Assembly (NCBI GenBank): GCA_902763505.1
Contig: CACWSO010000006.1
Coordinates: 1 to 64,000 of the forward strand
Length of the DNA: 64,000 nucleotides
DNA from: an uncultured Eubacteriales bacterium
Lineage (GTDB): Bacteria; Bacillota; Clostridia; Peptostreptococcales; Anaerovoracaceae
Direction of reading: 5' to 3'
The translations under genes were made by a program, and so were the position numbers. How positions within the stretch are numbered: position 1 is the first letter of the stretch; each line of letters opens with the position of its first letter. Under the pieces are notes generated by a model that worked only from the letters and a program-made list of their open reading frames with translations, searched no databases and was not told the origin of the DNA. Shown piece after piece: positions 14,934 to 23,280 of this stretch.

Positions 14934-16508
14934 CTACAATTGAAATTCATCATCCGAATCCATCAATTCGTCAAATTCTTCCTGACTTGTAAACTGCGGT
15001 TCTCTTCCAAGAACTCTTTGAATTACAACATTTCCATGAATAACTATGTCTGAATCACCCGCCATTATTCCTTCGTTGATATAATCAAAGCCTTCCAGGA
15101 ATGCGCTAATATCTTCTGCAAGGTACTCGCTTACTCTTTCCTCCAGCTGCTGTTTGTATTCTTGCAGCTGTTCCAAAACGATTTCCGTTTTCGCTTCTGT
15201 TAACAAGCGTTTTTCATGAATCAGTTGTTCCTCTTTTCGTTCATTTGAAAACTCTTTGATTATTGCAACAGTCGCTCTTCCTGCACCGACATAATTAAAC
15301 CTAGTAACAAACCGGCCTGCAAACAACACCCAATTACCACCCGACTCAATTGCTGCATGTACAGCTGCATCTGTGGTATCAGCCAACGAGAATGTCATTG
15401 TTGAGACAGTCATCATTCTGTCTATCGTCCTGTTTTTGAATGGAACAACATTATTCCAGTCGATTCCCCTAATTCCGTCATGATCTTTCACTTCCCGGAG
15501 TAAATGTGACAGAAAATACATGGCTCTGACAAAGATTTCATTTATTACTACCGGAATTGCTTGTTTGCCCAAAGCTTTGTATATTACTACTTCATGTCTT
15601 AGGTCAAGCTTTTGCTTTTCATACATATTGTTCAAAACCAAAGGCAACCCTGAATCTTTCAAGAACGGAAGCGCAGCAACTTCATAGAGCATTGATAAAA
15701 ACACCCCGGGTATTCCCATCCCGCTGCCTGCTGTGTTCTTTGATCCTCCCATATCACTGACAAGATGGCCAAACCAATTGTCTGCACATTTTGCTATTTC
15801 AATTATCATGGGATATGAAGCCATGATTCTCGCTAGTTTCTTGACAGCTTCAGGGATATCCTCGCCTTCCATTTCCAATTCTTTTTGAGAAATGGAAACC
15901 ATCCAATTCAACATACCGGTCAAAACTGCAGGCGCAAGGATTTCAATAATGTCTTCTTTCTTTGTTTCAACTATTTTGAAATGCCATTCCCCATCCTTAT
16001 TGATGAAAACACCTACACGTAAAAATTGAACAACGATTGCGGCTACCAATCCAAGTGGTGTTGGATGGTGTGCTAGGTCTGCCAGGTGATGATTCTTTGC
16101 CGAGACACCAATATTGGCACCTTTCCACACATTATCCTGAGCGACAACAAATTCTTTTTCCAAAAAAGCAATTTGATCCTTCAATCTCTTTCCCTCAAAG
16201 CCTTGACCTTTAGCATACTGTCCTATGAATTTGTTTACCGATTTATGCGAAAGACCAATCGAATCAGATGTAATTGACGTTTCACCAACATAAACAGAGT
16301 CAATAATACCCGTCAAGATTCCGCTGGCTACAGCAATCGCATAATCCTGCTTGTCAGCATGACTGGTGTAATGATTCAATTCTTCATTGACCCGTTCTAG
16401 TTCTCTATCTAACACCGTTAGTTGATGGTCGCTCATTATATCAATTTTTTTATTAGAAGTGGCTTTGATTGTTAAATTCAAAGCCACCATTTCCTGTTTA
16501 TTAATCAT
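14934..16508 (-). CDS. Large protein of unknown function with HHLADLAHHP motif
   Basis: 524 residues, mostly helical, with several hydrophobic segments (AVASGILTGIID at ~60, PLGLVAAIVVQFLRVGVFI at ~151, and others in the middle) and a distinctive His-rich motif, KNHHLADLAHHPTPLGL, at about 138-154. A second conserved-looking patch, NWFGHLVSDMGGS, lies near 245, and a long coiled coil occupies ~430-470. I recall related clostridial proteins with NHHL.DLAH and H.MSD.G patches, all of unknown function. The histidines and aspartates could form a metal site. First gene of the five-gene AT-rich cassette; GGAG before the ATG. Confidence 0.7.
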   Translation of the reverse strand: MINKQEMVALNLTIKATSNKKIDIMSDHQLTVLDRELERVNEELNHYTSHADKQDYAIAVASGILTGIIDSVYVGETSITSDSIGLSHKSVNKFIGQYAKGQGFEGKRLKDQIAFLEKEFVVAQDNVWKGANIGVSAKNHHLADLAHHPTPLGLVAAIVVQFLRVGVFINKDGEWHFKIVETKKEDIIEILAPAVLTGMLNWMVSISQKELEMEGEDIPEAVKKLARIMASYPMIIEIAKCADNWFGHLVSDMGGSKNTAGSGMGIPGVFLSMLYEVAALPFLKDSGLPLVLNNMYEKQKLDLRHEVVIYKALGKQAIPVVINEIFVRAMYFLSHLLREVKDHDGIRGIDWNNVVPFKNRTIDRMMTVSTMTFSLADTTDAAVHAAIESGGNWVLFAGRFVTRFNYVGAGRATVAIIKEFSNERKEEQLIHEKRLLTEAKTEIVLEQLQEYKQQLEERVSEYLAEDISAFLEGFDYINEGIMAGDSDIVIHGNVVIQRVLGREPQFTSQEEFDELMDSDDEFQL

Positions 16509-16585
16509 TTCAACTACTCCAACATCTGCAAATCACTTATCCGGTGTCATCACTATTTTTTCATTCTTTTGTGGCAGAACAAATA

Positions 16586-17455
16586 TCACACTCGTTCTAC
16601 AGGAAACACCACCATATTATTAGACACAACGCTGTAATCTGCCTTCCTAAAACTCATTACTCCTCGTCCCTTTTGTATGCTATTCAACAAGTTTGACAGT
16701 GTTTCTTCTCCTTCTAAATAATATAGTATTTTCAAATTAGTGTTACATGTATTTGGTCTGCCTGTACCGTTCCAGTCAAACACCCCATTGCTTAGAATTT
16801 CTTTTTTGAAAAAGTACTTGCAATCCTCATTTTGGAATAGCAAATCAACAAATTTTATAAAGCATTCAAATGATATTTCTCCATCTGGTATTTGAATCAA
16901 TCCGATTCTATCGTTTAATGTATACCAAACATCATCACTAATTCCTAATGTATACCACTCAAGTTCGACCTCTTCAACATTTGAGAACGTTTCGTGTCCA
17001 TCAATAACCTTCACGCTTTCACAAGGATAGTGATTATTTACTAACTGATAATTATATAGATAGCTCATATGAATGAATAATGTCGCTATATAACTCAAAT
17101 ATGCTTTGTGTTCATCTTTGATACTATCGAGAATATCCCAAATGAAACCAAATGAGGCATCTTGCATCATCGCTCCATTTTTCATCTTTACTTTTGGTCT
17201 AAAATCATACGGAAAAGCAGGATTTCCTATACTTTCTTTTCCTGGGTATTGAATATAGATGTGTTCATTTCCCAACGTCTCATATAACTGCAATCTAGCT
17301 TCCTTATTGCGATATTCCAAACCTCCTCTTCCAAGTCCAAAGAAGGATTCAATATTCAATTTGCGTTTATCCTTAGCTTCACCCAAAACTTTCTTGCTAT
17401 CATATTCCATATGCAAACTATTTTTCAGTGCATCATTTGTTAATAAAGTTGGCAT
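16586..17455 (-). CDS. Unknown protein linked to the cytosine methyltransferase
   Basis: A 289-residue soluble protein beginning MPTLLTNDALKNSLHMEYDSKK. It has no transmembrane segment and no clear catalytic motif that I can name. It is rich in aromatic residues and Asp/Asn. It lies 23 bases after the methyltransferase stop on the same strand, with GGGGG before the ATG. Its position inside a restriction-modification locus makes a restriction subunit or accessory protein the best guess, but the sequence does not prove it. Confidence 0.62.
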   Translation of the reverse strand: MPTLLTNDALKNSLHMEYDSKKVLGEAKDKRKLNIESFFGLGRGGLEYRNKEARLQLYETLGNEHIYIQYPGKESIGNPAFPYDFRPKVKMKNGAMMQDASFGFIWDILDSIKDEHKAYLSYIATLFIHMSYLYNYQLVNNHYPCESVKVIDGHETFSNVEEVELEWYTLGISDDVWYTLNDRIGLIQIPDGEISFECFIKFVDLLFQNEDCKYFFKKEILSNGVFDWNGTGRPNTCNTNLKILYYLEGEETLSNLLNSIQKGRGVMSFRKADYSVVSNNMVVFPVERV

Positions 17456-17478
17456 ATCAAACCCCCATTTTCAAATAA

Positions 17479-18780
17479 TTACTCTGCAGCCACTATCTCA
17501 TCCAATATCTTCCCCATACGTGTAATCATTGGAACCACTAATGCATTGCCCATGCAAAAGTATCGCATTCTTTTTGGCATTTCAACAATACTACCCTCTG
17601 TTAGACAGTTTTTCGTCCAATCATCGTCAAATCCTTGTAATCTTTCTGCTTCTTTTTCTGTTATCAATCTAAGTCTTCCAGTTCCAGGATCAGCAATAAC
17701 GTGTGTACTTCTATTTTTTGTACTCTCACTAGTTAACATCGTTCTCGATGGTTTATTTAGCGGATCGGGAAACGCTATCGGACCCTCAGAGAATACATAC
17801 TCGTGTCCACTAGAGGATTTTCGTGGTATTTTTTTTGCCCCTTTCATATATGTCCAATTAGGCAAGTCTTCCTGCTTGATATAATACTGTTCATCAACCC
17901 CCTCTTCCGCAATTTCTTTAAGCAGTCCAGGTTCAATAGAATCCGCATCAACATTAGCAGTTATTACTGAACCATCTCTCATATAACCAGCATTTCCAAA
18001 TTCAAATTTGAAATTATCTGTCATATTAATGAGATCGTCATCACTATCTACAGTCCCATAATCCAAAAGAGTCTGGATGTTTTCCTCTGAGATATCATTG
18101 TGCCTTACTTCACCACATCTCACTTCATGAATAGTAGCAATCGGAAAAGACTTTGCCATAAAGCCATCTTTCTTTACGATGTTTAATTCATCATAACTAT
18201 CCATTCGTTTGGCATAGTTGGTACCCTTCTCATAAGCAAAAATAAATGTTCTTCTACGTCTCTGATACGCTCCATACTCTGACGCATTAACAACACGCCA
18301 TTCAACTCGGTACCCCAGCTGAGCAAATGATGTCAGAATGATTCCAAAATCTCTTCCTCGTTGAGCTGCTGGGGATTTTAACAAACGGTCTACATTTTCG
18401 AGTAAAACAAAAGGGGGTCTCTTTGCAATCAAAACATCTCTTATTTGCCACCAAAGAACACCTTTTTTTCCTTCAATTCCTTTAGATGATGACAACGAAT
18501 GAGCTACGCTATAATCCTGACAAGGGAAACCTCCGGTAAGTAATGAATGATCTGGCACATTGTTTTTGTTCACATCAGCTATGTCCATTCCTGTTGTTAC
18601 TTGCCCCGACAAATCTTTGCATTCACCAAAATGGTAAACATAGCAATCATGTGCCCATTGTCTTTTCTTTCCGGGTTCCCACTGTGAGAACCATTCGGTT
18701 TCCCAACCGCTTTCTAGGCGATCAAGACCAAGACGGAAACCGCCTACGCCAGCAAACAATTCAACCATTGTTTTTTTCAT
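17479..18780 (-). CDS. DNA (cytosine-5-)-methyltransferase
   Basis: A 433-residue C5-MTase that would transfer a methyl group from S-adenosylmethionine to cytosine in a specific DNA site. Motif I is at residues 7-17 (ELFAGVGGFRLGL), motif IV with the catalytic Pro-Cys at TGGFPCQDYSVAHS, motif VI at LLENVDRLL and motif VIII at YQRRRRTFIFAYE. The variable target-recognition region spans ~200-370, and motifs IX and X are near the C-terminus (ERLQGFDDDW, MGNALVVPMI). AAGGAGG precedes the ATG. Neighbouring Vsr-like and PD-(D/E)XK-like genes make this a type II restriction-modification locus. The recognition sequence cannot be read from the protein. Confidence 0.95.
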   Translation of the reverse strand: MKKTMVELFAGVGGFRLGLDRLESGWETEWFSQWEPGKKRQWAHDCYVYHFGECKDLSGQVTTGMDIADVNKNNVPDHSLLTGGFPCQDYSVAHSLSSSKGIEGKKGVLWWQIRDVLIAKRPPFVLLENVDRLLKSPAAQRGRDFGIILTSFAQLGYRVEWRVVNASEYGAYQRRRRTFIFAYEKGTNYAKRMDSYDELNIVKKDGFMAKSFPIATIHEVRCGEVRHNDISEENIQTLLDYGTVDSDDDLINMTDNFKFEFGNAGYMRDGSVITANVDADSIEPGLLKEIAEEGVDEQYYIKQEDLPNWTYMKGAKKIPRKSSSGHEYVFSEGPIAFPDPLNKPSRTMLTSESTKNRSTHVIADPGTGRLRLITEKEAERLQGFDDDWTKNCLTEGSIVEMPKRMRYFCMGNALVVPMITRMGKILDEIVAAE

Positions 18781-18909
18781 AAAGTCCTCCTTGACATATC
18801 TGTCATCCCACTTGTTTTATCTGCATCACAATTGTTAGCACCATCAATAGATGGATCGGTAATGCAACTATCAAATTATATCATGCAATTAGCACAATAA
18901 CTCTTGCAA

Positions 18910-19353
18910 TCAAAGTTCAATGTGTCTAGAAAATTGTATTTGTACTGCATCAACGACCTTATTAACACAACCCTGAAGATCGTTCATTACTTCTTTCTCC
19001 CAAAAGTGAACTGGAATCCACCCCATCGCTATAAGTGACTGATCATTTCTTCTATCTCTGGCCATATTTTCTTCTATTTTTTCTATCCAATAATCGCGAT
19101 TTGTTTTTAGCTTTTTTTTGCGCTCGTCCCAGTTCTCACCATGCCAAAACTCTCCATCAACAAATACCGCTACTTTTGATTTTGTAATAGCGATATCCGG
19201 TGAACCTGGGAGTTTTTTATAGTTTTTACGATACCTAACACCTTTGCTCCACAACGCTTTGGCTAATACTGTTTCAGCGAATCCCCCTTTCAAATGAACA
19301 TTACCCATGCGCCTAGATATATCTGATGTGGTTTCTAGTTTTCTGTGCTTCAT
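18910..19353 (-). CDS. Very short patch repair endonuclease (Vsr-like)
   Basis: A 147-residue protein with the Vsr pattern: TSDISRRMGNVHLKGG near the N-terminus, ETVLAKALWSKGVRYRKN, LPGSPDIAITKSKVAVFVDGEFWHG at about 48-72 (containing the catalytic Asp), and a C-terminal GWIPVHFWEKEV strand. Such enzymes nick T-G mismatches that arise when 5-methylcytosine deaminates, and they travel with C5 methyltransferases, as here. The start overlaps the stop of the nuclease gene upstream by 4 bases. Confidence 0.88.
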   Translation of the reverse strand: MKHRKLETTSDISRRMGNVHLKGGFAETVLAKALWSKGVRYRKNYKKLPGSPDIAITKSKVAVFVDGEFWHGENWDERKKKLKTNRDYWIEKIEENMARDRRNDQSLIAMGWIPVHFWEKEVMNDLQGCVNKVVDAVQIQFSRHIEL

Positions 19354-20072
19354 TTCAAATCAATTATGTTTTGCTTCTCATATAACTCTTTTCTTACAAT
19401 ATAATGGCTGGATGCAATCCGTTTTAACTCATTTTTTCTAACAACAACATTGATGGGCTTTTCTTCCAGGAATGCGGATGTATACCAATAAAATCTTCCA
19501 GGGTCGTACCTTTTCCCGCACGCTTCGTATACTTGTGCGCTTACTTTACCCGTTTCTTTATCATGCCCATTTGTTCTAAGAAAGTAATCAAATTTTAGGA
19601 TATCATCCCGTGACCAATTGTGTGCCTCCAGATATTGCCGCATTCTTTCTACTTTTATCAGCATCAGTTCAAGTTTTTCTATCGCTTTAATACTAAAACC
19701 CTCCTTCCCCGAATTACTGATTTGCGGCCAAATCATCAACCAAAAGTCGTTTTTTTTGCCTGAAGTCAACCACCCTTCTTTCCATCTTCTATCTTTTAAG
19801 TACGAAACTTCAAAGGCAAAAGTAGGAAGAGGACCGTCTTTATAATGTGCCTGAGCCTTCTCGTCAATATAGTAATTACGTCCGTGGTTATGCACTATAA
19901 CGTCAATGCCTTCATATTGTTCCTGAATATCATCATTCCTGTGATACCCACTAATAACTTTGTCAGATACCAATTTATTGTAGAAATACTGATCTAAGTA
20001 ATCGCCAATGATTTCAGACTCTTTTAAGTCACTGTTAAACAAACTACCCATATGACACCATCCGACTATCAT
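19350..20072 (-). CDS. Putative type II restriction endonuclease with PD-(D/E)XK-like motif
   Basis: About 240 residues. The stretch GIDVIVHNHGRNYYIDEKAQAHY (residues ~53-75) has the acidic residue, spacer and E-x-K of a PD-(D/E)XK nuclease core. The region after it holds the conserved-looking patches FAFEVSYLKDRRWKEGWLTSG, NDFWLMIWPQIS and RFYWYTSAFLEE. Location directly upstream of the Vsr-like gene (4-base overlap) and the C5 methyltransferase supports the cleavage enzyme of this system. The start is uncertain: an internal ATG at 20051 also follows a weak GGATGG. Confidence 0.7.
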   Translation of the reverse strand: MIVGWCHMGSLFNSDLKESEIIGDYLDQYFYNKLVSDKVISGYHRNDDIQEQYEGIDVIVHNHGRNYYIDEKAQAHYKDGPLPTFAFEVSYLKDRRWKEGWLTSGKKNDFWLMIWPQISNSGKEGFSIKAIEKLELMLIKVERMRQYLEAHNWSRDDILKFDYFLRTNGHDKETGKVSAQVYEACGKRYDPGRFYWYTSAFLEEKPINVVVRKNELKRIASSHYIVRKELYEKQNIIDLK

Positions 20073-20138
20073 TTACCATTAATTGCCCTTACTCATCTAT
20101 TTTGTGTAAAAATTGAAGGTATCAATCACATCCTATAA

Positions 20139-20423
20139 TCAGCTTCCGCTCCGTCCTCCCCACTTCTTGGGTTTCTTCAAAGTGGATTTCTTCGTCGCTC
20201 TGCGCGGTTCGGCTTTCGTTTCTGCTGTTGCTTTTGCAGCTTTTGGCTTGCGTTTGACAACCTTAACAGAGCTGGTGCTGCGACCCGGAGTCTTTACTAC
20301 CCTATTAAAATACTCGCAGTCGGTTTCGCTGCACACTTTCCCCTCTTCTGCGTGCATGCAGCGTTCTCCTGCCTTTGCACAATATACCCAGTCTTCTTTA
20401 TCTGTAACGAATGCTCTGCTCAA
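20139..20423 (-). CDS. Small Cys-rich protein with basic tail
   Basis: 94 residues. The N-terminal half holds four cysteines in a CAKAGERC, CSETDCEYF arrangement that could bind zinc. The C-terminal half is a basic, disordered-looking tail (KRKPKAAKATAETKAEPRRA). It appears to use a TTG start at 20423, with AAGGAA 9 bases upstream, and this TTG overlaps the TGA of the preceding 40-residue gene. The tail resembles that of the 48-residue protein at 23829-23975 (KAEPR.A.K.SKLKK), a shared motif of unknown meaning. Possible nucleic-acid binding. Confidence 0.6.
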   Translation of the reverse strand: MSRAFVTDKEDWVYCAKAGERCMHAEEGKVCSETDCEYFNRVVKTPGRSTSSVKVVKRKPKAAKATAETKAEPRRATKKSTLKKPKKWGGRSGS

Positions 20424-20542
20424 CTTATAAATTCCTTGTATATATCGCCAATGTTCATTAGCGCAGTCACACCAACGATGCCCAACAACGTTATGATCGG
20501 GTGCGCCATGATAAATGCCACTACCATTAATCCAAACAACAT
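20420..20542 (-). CDS. Small hydrophobic membrane protein (40 residues)
   Basis: A 40-codon frame beginning MLFGLMVVAFIMAHPIITLL, with two short hydrophobic stretches and ending DIYKEFIS. AAGGAGGTAGC is an excellent ribosome binding site before its ATG at 20542. Its TGA overlaps the TTG start of the Cys-rich protein, so the two are probably coupled. No family recognised. Confidence 0.6.
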   Translation of the reverse strand: MLFGLMVVAFIMAHPIITLLGIVGVTALMNIGDIYKEFIS

Positions 20543-20612
20543 CTTTGCTACCTCCTTATTTGCTCCCCTCTTGATGCTAGTATCGCAAAAGATGTGTCCA
20601 AAAAACTTCCCT

Positions 20613-21026
20613 TTATCTCTTCCCGTTGGCTTTCTGCCACTTCTTATACTTGTTCAGATCCATGTGCATCGCCTGCAGAATAATGCCGAGGACGGCCGCG
20701 TCGTCCAGGATACCGACGCCCAGAACGTACTCAGGAACCACATCCATCGGATTGACCACGTAAATGAGTCCCGCAACGGCGGCTATGATCGTGGCAATAG
20801 AAACGTCAGTGTACTGCTTTTTGATATATGCCCGGAGCATGGAAAGCAGTACGGCAACATCGCTGGCTCTCTTGCCGATCTTCGGAATCAGCTTCAGCTT
20901 TTTTTCGAAGTCTCTGAACAGCTTTTCCATCTTTTCGTCATCAGCCAGAAAAGCTTTGGCCTTTTCCTTGTTTTCGTCCAGGGACTTCCTCAACTTCCGT
21001 TCGGAATATTCTCGTTTCGTTTTCAT
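20613..21026 (-). CDS. DUF1232 (YkvA-like) protein, second copy
   Basis: A 137-residue paralogue of the protein at 9241-9654, with the DUF1232 core GLIYVVNPMDVVPEYVLGVG and nearly the same N- and C-terminal signatures. The ATG at 21026 is chosen by comparison with the paralogue and by TGAGGT upstream; an in-frame codon at 21056 would add ten residues. Function unknown. It lies just outside the AT-rich island, so the two copies flank that island at similar distances. Confidence 0.85.
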   Translation of the reverse strand: MKTKREYSERKLRKSLDENKEKAKAFLADDEKMEKLFRDFEKKLKLIPKIGKRASDVAVLLSMLRAYIKKQYTDVSIATIIAAVAGLIYVVNPMDVVPEYVLGVGILDDAAVLGIILQAMHMDLNKYKKWQKANGKR

Positions 21027-21087
21027 GTGGTGAACCTCACTTTCTCTCTTCTCCAAATGCTACTTGTATTATACCAAATCACAGGGG

Positions 21088-21121
21088 CAAAATAAAACCG
21101 GCCAGCTCCATGAGCTGACCG
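21088..21121 (-). terminator. Terminator of the C39-like lipoprotein gene
   Basis: Stem GGCCAGCTC/GAGCTGACC (one G-T pair) at 21100-21120, followed on the minus strand by GGTTTTATTTT, 15 bases after the stop codon. Confidence 0.88.
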
Positions 21122-21135
21122 ATTGTTGTGCCATT

Positions 21136-21984
21136 TTATTTCAGTCCAAGTTCTTCAGCTTTTTCCATCGGCATGGCGACGAGATATGGCTGCTGTGCAG
21201 GGCCGTCGAGTGTCGAGGCCTCCCCTTCATGCCACTGGTAGAAGAACCGCTCTGCACTGTAAGTGTAGTAGCCGTCCTGGTACTGGTCACTGGTGTCATA
21301 TGGATCCGCCAGAATCAGCACGTCATCCGCAGAATTTTCTTCCTGACAGGTATCGATACCGATGACGCACTGCCAGTGGCCGCCCCAGTCGGACCAGTCG
21401 ACCATGATCGGAACACCGTTGTCGATCATCTCTACGCAGTAGTCTTCAAAGTCCTGCAGCGGATCTTCGCTGTCGTCCCAGTTGAACTTTTCTGTCGTTG
21501 AGAAGTTGAACTCCGTGTACCAGCCAAGTTCATCCTTGAAGAAGCCGTTCATACCTTTCGCGTCCGTGCCAGCATCTTCCGTGGTACCGCTGAACTTGCA
21601 GATGGTGAGTTCGTCGTACTTGTTGACATCACCGCCGAACCAGTTCAGGACCATCACGCCGCAGGCCGGTCCACAGGAGTACTCTGTTGACTGCTGATAG
21701 GATGCAAAGTTCGTGAGAATGTGCAGCGTTCCATCGCTTTCCATGTTGTAGTAGTCGTTGATTTTGAAGTATGGTGTGTCAGGATTGTCGCACCATCCAT
21801 CGTAGCTGGAACCGCCGCCGGATGTAGTGTCATAACCATCAGGATATCCTAACAGGTGTTTTTCTGGAGCAGATGTGGCTGCGGATTCAGAGTCGGACTC
21901 AGATGCGCCGCAACCATAGAGGCAGAAACTAAACGCCAGTATCAGGCATGCGATAACAGCCAAAAGCTTTGTTCTGTTATTCAT
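21136..21984 (-). CDS. C39-like (papain-fold) peptidase lipoprotein
   Basis: 282 residues. A type II signal peptide ends with the lipobox cysteine at ~25 (LYGCG). An acidic linker is followed by a cysteine-protease-like domain: QQSTEYSCGPACGVMVLNWFGG with candidate nucleophile C104, the histidine in WGGHWQCVIGID and the aspartate in ILADPYDTSD. This is the C39-type order Cys, His, Asp. Unlike bacteriocin-processing C39 domains, it has no ABC transporter attached and would act outside the membrane. Substrate unknown. AGGAGG before the ATG. Confidence 0.82.
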   Translation of the reverse strand: MNNRTKLLAVIACLILAFSFCLYGCGASESDSESAATSAPEKHLLGYPDGYDTTSGGGSSYDGWCDNPDTPYFKINDYYNMESDGTLHILTNFASYQQSTEYSCGPACGVMVLNWFGGDVNKYDELTICKFSGTTEDAGTDAKGMNGFFKDELGWYTEFNFSTTEKFNWDDSEDPLQDFEDYCVEMIDNGVPIMVDWSDWGGHWQCVIGIDTCQEENSADDVLILADPYDTSDQYQDGYYTYSAERFFYQWHEGEASTLDGPAQQPYLVAMPMEKAEELGLK

Positions 21985-22035
21985 TTTACTGAACCTCCTT
22001 TTTTCATTTATCTTACAAAAGCATTATACACCCGT

Positions 22036-22076
22036 TGTAAAGAGAAAACGCCGGAACGGGTGATTGTTCCGGCGTC
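22036..22076 (-). terminator. Terminator of the cation efflux gene
   Basis: Stem CGCCGGAAC/GTTCCGGCG at 22049-22074, followed on the minus strand by TTTTCTCTTT, directly after the transporter stop. Confidence 0.9.
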
Positions 22077-22084
22077 TGTGTATG

Positions 22085-23131
22085 TTATTGCTTTTTCTTC
22101 TCTCTCTTCTGCTGTTTCCGCTCTTCTTTGAGGGCCTTTCGCTCTTCTTCCTCTTCCATGTAGCGGATGAGTTCATTACGGCGCGCCATGACTTCATCTG
22201 CCGGCACGACGTGGTATTCTTCCATATCCGGCAGCAGGTCGATGTAAACACTGTCGAAGTGGGTCTTTGCATTGTCGTTGATCTGCTTGTGCAGCTCCTT
22301 CAGACGGACCAGATCGACGGTGTTGCCGGTCGGGAGGAAGTAAATCTCCGCCCAGACTTTGCGGCCGGTCTTGATGACATCGATACCTGTGATCTCGCAG
22401 CCTTCTGCCGTGAGGGTGGCTTTGCAGAGTTCTTCGACCTTATCCCTGATCTCCTTATCCGGAGCGAAGAGCACCAGACTGCGCAAAGAGTCAAGGATCA
22501 TCTCGATCGGCTCCTTGATGAGGATGATGGCCAGAATGATGGCGATGCCCGGGTCTACATACGGGCAGATGAAGGACAGCGATGTGCGCATGAGAATCAG
22601 GTTCAGCAAGAAGGCGCATCCCACGCCCAACGTGCTCAGGGCGTCCAGCTTCCAGATGAACAGCTCTGCCTTGATGGATGGCGAGGAGTACTTCTTCTGA
22701 AAGCGCGTGAGCACCAGATACATGAGCACGCATCCCGCGGATACGGCCAATTCAAAGACAGCGACCACGTTCGCGTCGACTTCGTTACCGCCGGAGAGGA
22801 TCGTCTTCACGCAGTTCAGCACGAGCACTACATCCACACCCAGGAGGATGCAGTACTTAATCAGCACGAAGAGCGACTCCACCTGCGCGAATCCGTACGG
22901 CTTCCGATCTGTCATCGGCTTATAGAGCAAAGGCACCAGCACAATGAATGGTCCAATCATGATCAAGTCGGCGATGTCGTAAACACAGTCCATCAGAACG
23001 GCTTTTGAACCTGTGTAGATAGCAAAGAAGATCTCTGCCAGCAGGAACATGATGCTCCCTGCCAGAGATAAGTTCAGGATTTTCTTTTCTGTTTTGAGTT
23101 TTTTGTCTTTTTGGTCGATATTGGTTTCCAT
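22085..23131 (-). CDS. Cation diffusion facilitator family transporter
   Basis: 348 residues with six transmembrane segments (first at ~22-42). The M2 pair in the segment KAVLMDCVYDIADLIMIG replaces the usual HxxxD with DxxxD, and the second site in M5 reads KLDALSTLG. A cytoplasmic C-terminal domain (CEITGIDVIKTGRKVWAEIYFLPTG) follows, then a highly charged Glu/Lys/Arg tail. CDF proteins export divalent metals such as Zn, Mn or Fe. The DxxxD arrangement is closer to Mn/Fe-type members, but specificity is not certain. A long intergenic region with three ordered hairpins lies upstream. Confidence 0.85.
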   Translation of the reverse strand: METNIDQKDKKLKTEKKILNLSLAGSIMFLLAEIFFAIYTGSKAVLMDCVYDIADLIMIGPFIVLVPLLYKPMTDRKPYGFAQVESLFVLIKYCILLGVDVVLVLNCVKTILSGGNEVDANVVAVFELAVSAGCVLMYLVLTRFQKKYSSPSIKAELFIWKLDALSTLGVGCAFLLNLILMRTSLSFICPYVDPGIAIILAIILIKEPIEMILDSLRSLVLFAPDKEIRDKVEELCKATLTAEGCEITGIDVIKTGRKVWAEIYFLPTGNTVDLVRLKELHKQINDNAKTHFDSVYIDLLPDMEEYHVVPADEVMARRNELIRYMEEEEERKALKEERKQQKREKKKQ

Positions 23132-23240
23132 AGTATCTTTGTTGACCCCTCTTAACTCTAATGTAATCTATTAAAGCGTGACAACTCAATTATATATTTG
23201 CTGTCATTCGGTATTATTTTGTTGTCTTGTAATGGATGCC

Positions 23241-23270
23241 TGAGGCTGTTGGGTCTGTACTACCGCCTCA
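23241..23270. other. Hairpin upstream of the 73-bp array
   Basis: Inverted repeat TGAGGC (23241-23246) and GCCTCA (23265-23270) with an 18-base loop, just left of the three ordered hairpins. It is weak and may be incidental. Confidence 0.4.
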
Positions 23271-23280
23271 GAAGGACACT

